Below, piece after piece: positions 1 to 10,491 of a stretch of DNA of 64,000 bases. The number at the start of each line of letters is the position of its first letter. The stretch's first letter is position 1. The stretch is from Oscheius onirici. Lineage: Eukaryota; Nematoda; Chromadorea; Rhabditida; Rhabditidae. The position numbers were made by a program, and so were the translations under genes. The notes under the pieces were generated by a model. The model was not told where the DNA came from. It saw only the letters and a program-made list of their open reading frames with translations, and searched no databases. Where the stretch lies: positions 10,230,001 to 10,294,000 of the forward strand of contig OW051471.1 in the NCBI GenBank assembly GCA_932521025.1, written 5' to 3'.

Positions 1-1638
1 AAAAAATTGCCATGAAAGGTCTCACAGAAACTGAGAGCACGATCGGAAGTCCGAAAAAGAGAATTGGAATGGTTAGTTGGTAAAACAGGGCCCGTAGAAG
101 CATGCTGTGGATACGGACAGTGTTAGCACTTAAGTGAGGGTTCTTGGTAAAAGTGATTATCTGAAAGCTGATGTGATTTCTCTACTCAGTAACAACGTTC
201 TGTTTTTGCAGTCAGTGTTTTCAATGGGATCCACAACAGAAACTCTTAGTCTTTACGAAATGTTGATCTGACCGACATCAAGATTCTTAGAGTGATGCGT
301 TTCAGGTTTCTCAAGCTAGAGAATCCACTGAAGACGCTAGACTAGCGCGACATGCCTTTGTGTACTACCACCCGGGATTGAACTGGCGAATGCTTACTTC
401 ATATACAGACTATCGTCCTATCAACGTCTTTGCTTGAGCTTGTCCTGGAAACCGTCCTACCCACGACCACAAATTTTTACAGCTCTCCAAATGTCGGGAC
501 TTGTTCTAACCATTCTAATTGAAACTTGGCCCATCATGCCTACTAGATAGAAGCGCCATCTAGTCTTCGGTCTTCCAGACATTCTTCGTCGCGGTCTCCA
601 TGACCATCGGTCCATAATATATCCTAATCTCGTGAGTCGGGAATACACAATATATCCTCTGGCACTGGGTTCACACCAGGCGCATAGATAGTATGAGGGT
701 AAAAATGACCTTTTTAAGCCGGTTCGAAGCAAGCAGAAAATAGCAATCTCTTCACGACCCCCTGCCCAATCAAATGTTCAAATCTGTTTGTCGCAAACGA
801 ACAACCGTTCAAGCTAATCTTAGTTCTCTCCACAAATCGAATTGATCTCACTACCATATTTGCAAGATGTTATCGTACTCTGCACAAGAAACTAGCCCCC
901 AACATCCACTCTAATCTGATGATCTTGCCAACCTGATTACTCACTCGGTAACCAGCTTTCAAGATGTAGATAGCAATGATCCCACAGCCCAGAGCTGTGT
1001 AGACGAGGAACAGCTGAAATGCGAACAACTTTTCCTCGACGACAGTGAAACGAGCGTAATTTACGTTGTAGTAAGGCGTGCAGCCATGCTAAAATTATAA
1101 TTGTTAAGAAAAAATAGACTGGTTTACATTGTGCATATACTCTAGAGTTCTGGCATCGCCGGCGACAAAGTTGTTGAACATGGGAATGAATCCGACCAGA
1201 AAGAGTGCAGAGAGTGAGAAATGTATGGTACCGACGACTACTTGAAATGGTTTTGGTTCAAATGGAATCAGGGCGTATTCTCTCCAAACGAAGCTGACAA
1301 CGATACATACACCGTTGGATAAAAGACTGATGAAGTACAGCAGTTGGAGAAGATTGCCGTTTTCAGGAAGAAGTTCTCCAAGAAAGCCGCTGAACTGTGT
1401 AGCACAGACAATTTCTAGCGTTGTTGGACAGATCAGAAAGTCGATCACGTCGAAGAGGTAGACGGAGAGCTGAAAGTAGCCATTTACTATGAAAAAAATG
1501 GCATACCGTTGTAACTAGAACCAAATACTTGTACCGGTACATATTTTGACTATTCTTCCAGATAACGTAACAAAGAAAGATGGTACAGAATGTTGACGGG
1601 ATAAACATCATCATGGTAGCCACGCGTAGTGTGAACAT
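1..1638 (-). CDS. Serpentine chemoreceptor of the Str superfamily (SRH/SRI-like), 3' end beyond window
   Basis: Seven-transmembrane chemoreceptor, expected in sensory-neuron membranes. Exons read on the minus strand are 1638-1507, 1469-1128, 1088-945 and 160-1; the frame stays open through all and runs off the left edge. The start at 1638 follows a short leader, and the first helix begins near residue 5. The second exon carries FDVIDFLIC and CATQFSGFLGE, and the third ends in a hydrophobic helix with GYR. The last exon has HSMLLRALFYQ followed by helix 6, a pattern seen before the sixth helix in this superfamily. The 784-bp intron between 945 and 160 has collected a tRNA-like SINE and a reverse-transcriptase remnant. 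Helix 7 is not in the window. The paralogue just upstream is disabled, so this is probably the working copy. The exact family (SRH, SRI or STR) is not settled. Confidence 0.75.
355..430 (-). mobile_element. tRNA-derived SINE fragment, same family as the copy at 31.6-31.8 kb
   Basis: Read on the minus strand, this piece matches the element at 31.73-31.81 kb: GATAGGA, a block ending in TATGAAG, then a box-B-like CAGTTCAATCCCGGGTGG and TAGTACAC. The B box is at about 366-385. The A-box half is degraded. It lies inside an intron of the receptor gene at the left edge. Confidence 0.6.
460..732 (-). mobile_element. Remnant of a non-LTR retrotransposon reverse-transcriptase C-terminus
   Basis: A minus-strand reading frame contains WRPRRRMSGRPKTRW followed by a Trp-containing tail. 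The pattern RRxxGRPxTRW with later Trp residues is typical of the end of RTE-like and related non-LTR retrotransposon proteins. Nothing else of such a protein is visible, so this is a dead 3' fragment. It sits in the same receptor intron as the SINE piece. The family assignment rests on one motif. Confidence 0.45.
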
Positions 1639-2670
1639 GTTGTTCGAGAAGTGAATGGAACTCGAGTTCGGTCGTTCCAGCTGTGAATTGTCGATTTCGG
1701 TCTAACTCAATTACCGGCAATACTCTCTTCGTGTTTGTATGTCCCTTAGAAATCACAGATCGTCAATTAGAACGGAATAAATTGGATCGAAAAGTGAGCA
1801 GTTTTTACAGTAAATCGAGGGCCTCGGGCAATTTTTCAGCTAAGTGCAAAACTCAATCGCTGAGAGAACAAGGTAACTGACAAAAAGGAAGTAGAGAAGA
1901 TGAATGGGGTCTGCTTTAATTTACTGGAATTTTTTTGAAGGTCGCTCTACTACTATGGCGCAATGGTGGTTCTGGTGGACTGTTTGTTTGTTTGTTTGGG
2001 ACCTCAAATAGTCGGGACAAGTAGGAAACTGTCAGGATAAGTTGTGTGTTATTTGAATTGCCGCCATGTTTTGGGTCTTGGCACGATCCCTAGTTTACCC
2101 GCCAAAACTGGCGCCCTTTGAATTCCCTTTCCCTTCTAGTTGTATAACGTTGTTGTTGTTCTGCTAGCTCGTCTAGTGTGTCATATCCCCGTAATAAATT
2201 CTTCACTTAAAGGGTGTTGTATATTTCGTTCTTTCTGAGCACGTCCACATCAAACATATCAATTGTTAGTTTTAAGCTTGGACTGAGAACGAGGTAGTCA
2301 TGAGAAGGTAGGTTTTGTCAAAGGATCAGTCATTTGGATGGGAATCTAGAACATGGACAGAATTTATGTCGTACTTCTGAGCCAGGAGCAGCCGTCGTAG
2401 ACGGCTGGTTTAAATTTAATTTCCAAAATTTACTTCCGTGAAACGAAACGATACACAACAAGCACTCATCATGTCAAAGTCTTTTTTATGTACACAATTT
2501 CAACTTTTGCAATTAAAGTATTTGCAAAAAAATGTTATGTCACGATAGTAAAAACACACTTCCAAAATGATCACGGCGACCCTGTAACTTTAACAATGTT
2601 AACACCACTGCACGCGCCAAATAACAACTTTATGTTTTAGTCATCACAGCGCAAACTTTATTCAGATTTG
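1639..2670. other. Intergenic interval, no gene seen
   Basis: This stretch separates the left-edge receptor from its disabled paralogue. It holds a short GTTT repeat near 1985 and otherwise unremarkable AT-rich sequence. No supported coding exon or RNA gene was found. Confidence 0.5.
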
Positions 2671-3494
2671 TCATTCAGTTATTTGCCTTCTCAGAGGCAT
2701 TATTAGCGAAATCTGAGGCACTGTGTTCCACTCGACGTGTCCTTGTATAAACACACAGAAATTGGCGGACATAGGTTTCGTAAAGTAGATCAGCGTAATG
2801 AAGTGGAGAGTCGAGTATAAGGATGGCAGAAAAGCAGCAACGGCGTTGATCTGTCCGGTGATCTTATCTATTGTATCCCATGTCATTGAGCCATTGTGAA
2901 AAAATATGGAGAGTATAGGACATAACAAAATGAGGGCAAGCACCGGCGTTACAAAGAAAAATAAGGGCGTGATTATCTTGAACTGAAATGTCAAAAAAAT
3001 AGGAGACGTTTCATACCTGCCAAATCAGAGCTCGCAGCAACATTCTGTGCAAGTTGATAGTTTGTGGACTGAGTGTGTGACGTTAAAGAATAGCTGTATC
3101 TGAAAACTTCACGAAATGGCAAAACTCATACCAAAATTTGATATTGGCGTTAGTTACAATCACCCCTTTTGATTTATTTCACTTTCCTATTCTGGCATAG
3201 CGTGGTAGATAACTCAGCAAAATAAATTGTCGCGAAGCCAGGTTCTTTGTGTTTAAACTCTTGCGCGTTAGCGGGGCAAAATGCCACGGACGTAACGGTA
3301 GACACTGCTGCGAATTGGAGTAATAGAAATTAAGCCTATCGCCGCCTTTGCGACTGTGGCGCTCACGTAAGTAAACTTTTCTGTCCAAGATATATATTCC
3401 AATTCAACTCGACTAAACTCTTGACACCATCTACCTTGCATAGGCTATCTCGTAGGGCGATAATAACATCTAACAAATAGATAATATTTGAACA

Positions 3495-3721
3495 TACCGT
3501 AAAAGCTCTAATAGAAGCAATTTAATAGATAGACCCTTTCGTAAGATACGCAATTACGTACTCACGTTTTTTGGGATCAAGACGGCATTTTCTGACTTTG
3601 TGATGTTCTGCAAAGTTGTAGCCCCTGACGTCCTCTACAACTTGTTAGAACACCAAAAACGTGAATACGAAATTGCGTATCTTACGTAAGGGGGTGGGCT
3701 AATGTTAGAGCTTTTACGGTA
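3495..3721. mobile_element. MITE with TACCGTAAAAGCTCTA terminal repeats (copy 1)
   Basis: About 227 bp bounded by TACCGTAAAAGCTCTA on the left and its inverted form ending CTTTTACGGTA on the right. TA at both ends fits the target duplication of Tc1/mariner-type MITEs. Inner arms also pair: GATACGCAATTACGTACTCACG against CGTGAATACGAAATTGCGTATC-like sequence, allowing for mismatches. It lies in an intron of the disabled receptor. A second copy is at 36348-36595. Confidence 0.75.
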
Positions 3722-4368
3722 TCTCGTAGAGAGATAACAACAACTTACCCTGAAAAGGGCTTTCGCGCAGTACAAAAGGATCACCAGCGTCGCTCCAAAT
3801 GAGTAGTAGAGCCAGTTTACAAAGTGCGGTTGAGTTTCGAGCGTTACAGCGTAGCGGGCATATTCCGGATAGTTGTTTTCTGTACAGCCGTACTGAATTC
3901 TGTTTATTTTGCCAATTCGTAAACTCATATCAATCATATAATCTACGGTTAACTTGTCTGTTGTTGTAGTTAGACTATACATGTAGAACCATCCTATTAT
4001 GAGACCGACGCATGTTAGCAAATGGATAGCGTGATATGTCATGTGTAAACAAGTTTTGTCAAAAAGTGTCAAAGCATATTCTCTCTAGACAAAACTATAT
4101 ACTATGCAAAGTGCGTTGAAGTAGAGGCTCGACTAGTAGATTAGCTAAAATCGGGTTGCAAGATTTAAAAAACAAATGGAACCTGGAGCCACTTTCCTTC
4201 GGTTACGAAAGTATATCCCAAGAAGCCACTGAATTGGGTGGCACATGGTCTTTCAGGAGTGATGAGGCAAAGTAGAGTGTCAATCACATCGAACTGGTAA
4301 ACGGAAAACTGAAAGAATGTGATAGAAGCTACTGTATCACCGTTAGATTCCGGGTATCTTTGAGCCAC

Positions 4369-4743
4369 CTAGACATATGCGCTTGGACCGGCTGGGAAAA
4401 AAATCGCCTTCAGTGCGGCGGACAAAAGAAATTCAGCACGCTTTTTTTTGTTTTTTTTTGTGTTTCCTCAGTCATTGTGAACAAATACCAGCTAGTACAG
4501 AAAAAAGTTAGGCAAAAGAAAATGAATCCGCAAAGAAAATTGCCGTTTCGTACGAAAAACACGAATTTTGTCGATTTTTTCTGCGAATTTCGTCTTATTT
4601 TTCGTTTTTTTCTGTACTAGCTGGTATTTGTTCACAATGACTGGGGAAACACAAAAAAAAACAGAAAAAAAGCGTGCTGAATTTCTTTTGCCTGCCGCAC
4701 TGAAGACGATTTTTTCCCATCCGGTCCAAGCGCACATGTCTAG
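4369..4743. mobile_element. Foldback element with about 140-bp inverted arms
   Basis: The left arm begins CTAGACATATGCGCTTGGAC and the right arm ends with its near-perfect complement GACATGTCTAG. Pairing continues inward for roughly 140 bp, through ATTCAGCACGC and AACAAATACCAGCTAGTACAG, leaving a centre of about 110 bp. The arms are so alike that both strands read similar spurious peptides. It occupies intron 1 of the disabled receptor. Confidence 0.75.
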
Positions 4744-5122
4744 AGTCACCTATTAAGACAACTTTGAGCCAAAATTATTGTTAAAGTGATGTATTTCGTT
4801 GCCACCTATACTGTGAAATGGCATCTTTGGTACAGTGCCACTGTCCCTCTAGTGTCAGCTAAACTCTCTGAGTTAGATTTAAGAACTCACAATGTCTAAC
4901 ATAATGACGTACTTGTACCCCTTCATCTGCTGACTTCCTTTCGAAACAATCAGCAAGAGCAGAATAGTTAGAAACGTTGAAGGGAAGAACATGTAAAGAG
5001 TAGCCGTACGAAAACTCAACATTGCTAGAAATGAGACCGCTTATAGTTCAATTCACGTTGAATGCTTAAGATAAAAGTTTACCCCGTAATCAACGCCAGA
5101 GCAAGCTCAATTGCGTGCGGGT

Positions 5123-5335
5123 CTAATCTGAGGGGCCAGAGAAATCAGGCTTACGTTCTATAATCTGGACAGGTGCCAAGTCTGACTCCAAGAACGCTTT
5201 ATCTTCGTAGCATGCTACTACCAATTTACCGACCTCGGGGGGATGGATGCCTTGGTTGGGCAGAAGCGGGTTTGAACTTGGGACCTTTAGATTGACGCTG
5301 GGGCCTCCTACCACTGCGCCATCTCGCTTCTTCAT
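5123..5335 (-). mobile_element. tRNA-derived SINE (second family)
   Basis: On the minus strand the element starts at about 5335 with a tRNA-like A box (GATGGCGCAGTGGTAGGAGG). A B box (AAGTTCAAACCC) follows about 45 nt later, and then a non-tRNA body. This spacing is that of an internal Pol III promoter. It is about 100 bp upstream of the disabled receptor. The 3' end is approximate because no second copy of the body was found. Confidence 0.55.
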
Positions 5336-5764
5336 CGTTGAATGCTTACGTAAACATAATCTAATACTCGGAGCAACTAATATGCCAGACCAAGTGAATG
5401 TCTAAGCTAAGTTTGAGCTCAAACAATCAGATGATTGACTATTGGTTTTCCCAAACAGGAGCGCGACATTGACTGAATTTAACGGACTCGATTATTTAGT
5501 TGTTTCAGTGTTGAAGTATAAGTCGCTTTATCTTTTTGCATCAGTCAGGATCAGAATCTGGCTTCGAGAAACCAATCTTCCCATGTTTTCATTCTGGTAA
5601 AGTCGTAACGTTTCCGAGCACACCAACTATTTTTTTGCCATAACAAAGTTTAAACATCGAAGAGTAAAGACCAATCTTGAGACCGCAGCTGGCTACTATA
5701 ACGTAATCGGGAGTAAAGGGTAAAATCCTTTTGTCTTGTGAACTTTTATTATTATTAAACCATG

Positions 5765-6956
5765 CTAAATAACGAAAAGATTGTGCTCTGCTTTAAACTC
5801 GTCGCTGAGAGTGAGCATAGTGATGATGAGATCTTGACCAGCTTTTCTCCCAGTTTGGACTCGGTTACAGATGTTCTCGTTGGCAAAGGGTATGTTCTTC
5901 TTTGTCTGTTCCCCATCAAGAGAGATCAGATTGGCCATCTTGTTCTTGATCGAGATTAACTGAAACATAGAATAAAAAACGAGACTACATGAGTGTGAGA
6001 GACAGATAAAGAAATTCTAAAAACTCCCACCTTGTAGTCTTTCAAGAACCTCGTCAAGGTCTCGACTTCCTGATTCTTTGGTACAAATTCTTTGTGCATA
6101 TCTCCCTCAAACAGAGTCTCTCCCTCCAAGAAGACGTCAAACTTGTTCACGACCACTTTAATCAGCTAAAAACGACTTTTTTGCTTCCCACTGCATCTCT
6201 TACCTTAGCTGGCTTTCCATTTAACATCACAAACAATCCAGCTTTCAGCTCAGAAGCTTTTTTAAAATTCTCACTCTCTTCCTCAAAGCTCCAAACAATC
6301 TGCTCAGCTCTCTTCTTCTGTTCCTTTTTCTTCTCTATAACTTCCTTCTTTTGGTTTTTAGACTTGGTGGCCGTCTCCCTGACTTCAGGTTTCTGCAGTT
6401 TCAAGATTCCAACCTCTTCATCGTCATTATCGTTTCTCTTCACGAACTGTTCCTCACTCTCTGGATCTCGTGTGGCTTTCCTGAAGGAAGTTTTTGGCTT
6501 TCTTGTTGTCTTTGTGGCTGGTTGTTTTGTTGTTTCTTCCTCCTCATCAGTCCGAGTCGTCAATTTCCTAGCCATCTTCGGTTTCTTGATAGTCGTGGCA
6601 GCATCCTCTTCCTGAATTTCTTCCTCGTAATCTTCAATAATTGGAGTGGTAGTGGTCATTTTTGTCTTCTTGGTGGTCAATTTTTCAACTTCCTCCTCAT
6701 AATCTTCTGGAACTGGAGTCTTTGCTTTGGACTTTCTGGTAGTCATTTCGGTCTCTTCTTCTTCCCACACTTCTTCTTCTTCACGGCTTGGGGTCGTAGT
6801 CATTTTCATCTTCCTGTGCTTTAAACTTGCAGTAGTTTTCAGATTTATAGCTTCATCTTCATACTCTTCAGGAGTCAGTTCTGTTCTCTTCTGTGGAGCT
6901 GCTAGGGATAACGAAAATATGGAGAGAAGAAGGAGAACTAAGGAGAGGACCCGCAT
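5765..6956 (-). CDS. Secreted protein with Thr/Glu-rich linker and C-terminal eIF5A-like domain (360 aa)
   Basis: Exons 6956-6204, 6165-6031 and 5959-5765 give 360 residues. The start is MRVLSLVLL, placed three bases after a TTTCAG acceptor exactly as in its partner at 8243; an upstream ATG at 6971 lies before that acceptor. Residues 1-20 are a signal peptide ending LSLAA, followed by a dibasic KR. Residues about 25-230 are a low-complexity Thr, Glu, Lys linker with repeated EDYEEE and TTK. Residues about 235-360 match eIF5A in order: KAGLFVMLNGKPAK (first strands of the N-terminal domain), then LISIKNKMANLISLDGEQ and a Lys-Ala-Gly-x-x-Leu-Ile helix-strand, as in the C-terminal OB fold. The loop that carries hypusine in true eIF5A is absent. 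A poly(A) signal is at 5745-5750. Function unknown; secretion is inferred from the signal peptide. Confidence 0.8.
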
Positions 6957-8242
6957 AACCTGAAAGTTCATAGTTGAAGAAATGTTAAAAATTTTAAAAT
7001 GCAGAGTAAAATAAAATGCAAAATGGGAATTCAGAAGCAGCTGAACTATGTTTTAGCGCCGCTTTGGCTTTACGCAAACAAGTCTAGTTTAGTTTGGTCT
7101 GATTGGCCTGAAAGCAATGAAGCCACAGCGCTGACTACCAATTGAACTTGAACTTAAAGCCTTCAAGCTGGAACAACATTTTACATCAATGCAAATTTCC
7201 ACCCAGAACTCTGTGCTCGAGGTAAAAAAATGAAGTTGAAAAAGAACTAATTTCTGCCTGTAAACAATAAAAGATAGACGGATTTCTGGGATCTTTGGTT
7301 CTTGGATCTTTTCAGTAGTACAACATTTGTGAGGATCTAGAGTCGAAATTTTCAAGCTCAAGAAAAGAGAAAAGGCAGTGATTTATGTTTGCTGTCAACT
7401 GGTGTCTTATATAGTAGGCCATTCATTATTCTGCCAATCATCGGATCACTGAACCGGGAGTAATGACTTTCAGCTGTCTGGAACGATCTGTTCCAAGTCG
7501 AAAACCGGAGCAGTTGGAGATATCTCGTAACAAAGCCCTCTACCAGGTGTGACCGTGCCGTTATAAGCGAAGAAACAGATCTGCGCAACTGACTACCACC
7601 GCCAGCTACCAGTTCTTAATCTCTCTGTTTCAATGCCATGCCACACCATTCATCATGATCTTCTTATTTTCGTTCTTCCGCTAGCTAAGAATTTCCCTTT
7701 TTCCTTCTTCTTCTGTCTAACTGTAAATTGTCGTAAATGTATGTGAAGTTTGTCGCTGCACATTTTTTGCATCTCGCAGACCTAAAAATTGGTCTCAATA
7801 GCTGGAACTTCAATCTGTCATCATTTTGATCTTTTTGCTCCTCTTGTTATTAGGGTAAAAAGGGTTCTTTCTCGAGTTTCGCAGACCAAAAAACAAATTT
7901 CACAGATTGAAATTTTTGAAGAGATTTCTTTTCAAGTACATCCTTTTCGCCTACTCGTTTCTCTTTCTAGAACGTGCCGAGAGAAAAGGTTGCTATTACG
8001 ATTCGTCCAGTTTTCTTAGCTCGAAACAATCAGCAATAGTCATGAGTCTTTTCTCATAGGAAAGAACTTTTTAACAGTTTGATTTATTATCACTGTTTCA
8101 CTCAACCGGCCTTGTTCATATTCCAGTCAAAAGCTTACTTCCTGTAGGCGAAATAGTCATCATTTTCTCTCCATTCTGGCTCTATTTTCCTCTCTCTCTA
8201 TCTTTCGTCTTCCAGTACAAACGACTTGTTCTGTTTCAGGTA
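6957..8242. promoter_or_regulatory. Shared divergent upstream region of the two eIF5A-like genes
   Basis: These 1,286 bp separate two head-to-head genes. A TGATAA site (complement at 8087-8092) lies 151 bp before the right-hand ATG; in C. elegans this is the core of intestinal GATA-factor sites. TTTCAG acceptors sit directly before both ATGs, so the first exons may be trans-spliced. No other gene was recognised. Intestinal expression is only a suggestion from one short motif. Confidence 0.35.
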
Positions 8243-10491
8243 ATGCGACTTCTCGTCGTTTTTCTCATTTTCGGCCTGGTCGCCCTAGCCGTCGCTGCTC
8301 CTAAACGAGCTGCATCCTCGGAAGAAGAAGGCGAGAGCAAAAAGAAGGCTGCCGTCAGGAAGAATGAAGGAGAGGCCAAGCGCAAGAGAAACGAAGAGAT
8401 CCAGATCCGTCTTGCTGCCGATGTCGCAAAGCTGGCTGCTAAGATCGAGAAGGAGGCCGAGGAAATTGTGAAACGTGCCATGGAGGAGAAGACTGAAGTG
8501 GCCAAAGAGGTGGTTTTGAAGGAGGAGCACAAGGAGAAAAGAATGGACAAACATGATGCTGAAGAGACTGAGGGCGAGATGACAAAGAAGCAGGAAAAGA
8601 GGGAGGAAGAGAAGACTGAGAAGCGAGAGGACAAGGAGGAGACTGTGAAGAAAAACGACAAGAGAAAGGACAAGGATGTTGAGGAGGTTGAGAAGGAGAC
8701 CATGAAGAAGGAGCACAAGAGAAAGGACGAGAGTGCTGAGGAAGAGGAGAAGACTTCCAAGAAGGAGAACAAGAGAGAGGATAAGAAGGAGAACATTGAC
8801 GAAGAGAAGACGATGAAGAAGAACAACAAGAGAAAGGACAAAGATGCTGAGGAGGCTGAGGAAGAGACCATGAAAAAGGAGCAGAAGAGAAAGGACAAGG
8901 ACTCTGAAGAGGTCGAGGAGGCTGAGGAAGACATGAAGAAGGAGCAAAAGCGAGAGGACGAGAGTGCTGAAGAGGAAGAAAAGACCTCCAAGAAGGAACA
9001 GAAGAGAGAGGACAAACAGAAAATGACGGAGGAAGAGACCAAGTCCAAGAAGCAGAAGAGAAAGAACGAGAAGGAAAATCTCGAGGAGGAGAAGACTGTG
9101 AAGACGAACAACAAGAGAAAGGACAAGGATGCCGAGGAAGCTGAGGAGGAGACCATGAAGAAGGAGCATAAGAGAAAGGACGAGAGTGCTGAGGAGGAGG
9201 AGAAGACTTCCAAGAAGGAGAACAAGAGAGAGGACAAGGACGAGACAATGAAGAAGGAGAACAAGAGAGAGGAAAAAGAAGATGCCGAGGAGGAAGAGAA
9301 GACTTCCAAGAAGGAAGACAAGCGTGAAGACAAGGAAGAGATGAGCTCCAAGAAGCAGGAAAAGAGAAAGAATCACGATGCTGAAGAAGAGTCGGCTGAA
9401 GAGGAAGAGAAGGCCATGAAGAAGGAGCACAAGAGAAAGGATGCCGATAAAGAGGAGGCTGAAGATGAGGAGAAGACATCCAAGAAGACCGAGAAGAGAG
9501 AAGATGAAGAGAAATCGGTGAAGAAGGAGCAGAAAAGAAAGGACAAGGATGCTGAGGAGGCCGAAGAGGAAGAGAAGACCGCTAAGAAGCAGGAAAAGAG
9601 AAAAGACACCGACAAGGAGGAGGCTGAGGAAGAAGAGAAGACTTCCAAGGAAGAAAACAAGCGTGAAGACAAAGAAGAGATGAGCTCCAAGAAGCAGGAG
9701 AAGAGAAAGGACAAGGATGTTGAAGAGGAAACTGAGGAAGAGGAGAAGACGATGAAGAAGGAACACAAGAGAAAGGACAAAGATGCTGAGGAGGCTGAGG
9801 AAGAGACCATGAAAAAGGAGCAGAAGAGAAAGGACAAGGACGCTGAAGAAATTGAAGAGACCATGAAGAAGGAGGAAAAGAGAGACGATGACGAAGAAAC
9901 TGTGGAGGCTGAAGAAGAGAAGACCATTGAGAAGCGACGTGATGAGGACTTGACCAGAACTGAGAAGGACAAGCCGAAGAAGAACACAAAGAAAGCCAAG
10001 GATCTGAAGCCTGGAAACTTTATCATGATGAACAAGAAGCCTACCAAGGTGTACTTTATTTTTTTTTTGATTTCGAAAGATTGATTTTTAGGTTCTGAAG
10101 ATCGAGGTTGAGGAAGATGACGTCAAGATCGAGGCCTTGGATCTGTTCAAGAACAAAAAGTTCATGGAGGTAGTGGAGAAAAATGAGACCTTTGAGATGA
10201 TCAACAATGCTATCAAAGAGTACAGGGTGAGTAAGAAACAGAGAGACTGAACAAGTTAATGGTCAAAAGATAAGAGACACATCAATTAGTCACTCTCTCT
10301 TTCAGCTGGTCGCCATCAACAACAAGAAAGCAACCCTGATCTCTATGGACGGCAGAGAGACCAAGACCGATGTTCCCTTCGCCAATGACTCTATCTTCAA
10401 AAAGATCTCCGACGCCCAGAAAGCCGGCAAACGTCTCATCATCTCTCTTCTCTCCATGGGAGGAGAACAGATGATCGAGGACAACGAATAG
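8243..10491 (+). CDS. Secreted Lys/Glu repeat protein with KR-delimited modules and C-terminal eIF5A-like domain (708 aa)
   Basis: Exons 8243-10048, 10092-10226 and 10306-10491 give 708 residues. Residues 1-19 form a signal peptide (LVALAVAA), then PKR. Residues about 85-575 are some 25 tandem units, each mostly 13-23 residues, acidic at the front (KDKDAEEAEEETM) and ending in KK-x-x-KR. Residues about 587-708 are eIF5A-like: LKPGNFIMMNKKPTK, then VKIEALDLFKNKKFMEV, then YRLVAINNKKATLISMDGRE and KAGKRLIISLLSMGGEQ. The last part closely follows the C-terminal domain of eIF5A. The hypusine loop between the second and third strands is missing. Both intron positions and the 135-nt middle exon match the gene at 5765-6956. 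Lys and Glu codons strongly favour AAG and GAG, suggesting high expression. A poly(A) signal is at 10526-10531. Role unknown. Confidence 0.85.

Larger units (their letters stand above)
2671..5022 (-). pseudogene. Disabled Str-superfamily chemoreceptor, paralogue of the left-edge gene
   Basis: Recognisable exons on the minus strand are 5022-4891 (helix 1), 4308-4183 (FDVID and CATQFSGFLGY), about 4123-3749, 3099-3017 (HRMLLRALIWQ) and 2982-2671 (helices 6-7). Against the paralogue at 1-1638 two lesions show. First, the Trp codon in SFVWREYAL has become TAG, and helix 3 before it is shortened. Second, the exon before helix 6 is one base short, which shifts the frame so that the downstream residues are lost. 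The TAG sits in a possible acceptor context (TTTTGTCTAG at 4085-4094), so a receptor lacking helix 3 could be spliced, but the later shift remains. Three introns have grown, and two of them host MITEs. I read it as a pseudogene. Confidence 0.7.

Noticed and set aside
4360-4756. Similar 60-86-residue peptides on both strands
   Set aside because: They arise from the inverted arms of the foldback element and are not conserved proteins.
7358-7588. 76-residue minus-strand frame and an opposing frame with SAVWNDLFQVENRSS
   Set aside because: The plus-strand reading faintly recalls the end of retroelement proteins, but it is too short and too diverged to support.
8236-10047. Several long frames opposite or overlapping the Lys/Glu repeat gene (up to 493 residues)
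   Set aside because: They are mirror effects of a strongly biased AAG/GAG repeat; they read as Leu/Phe/Ser runs and lack splice signals or domains.
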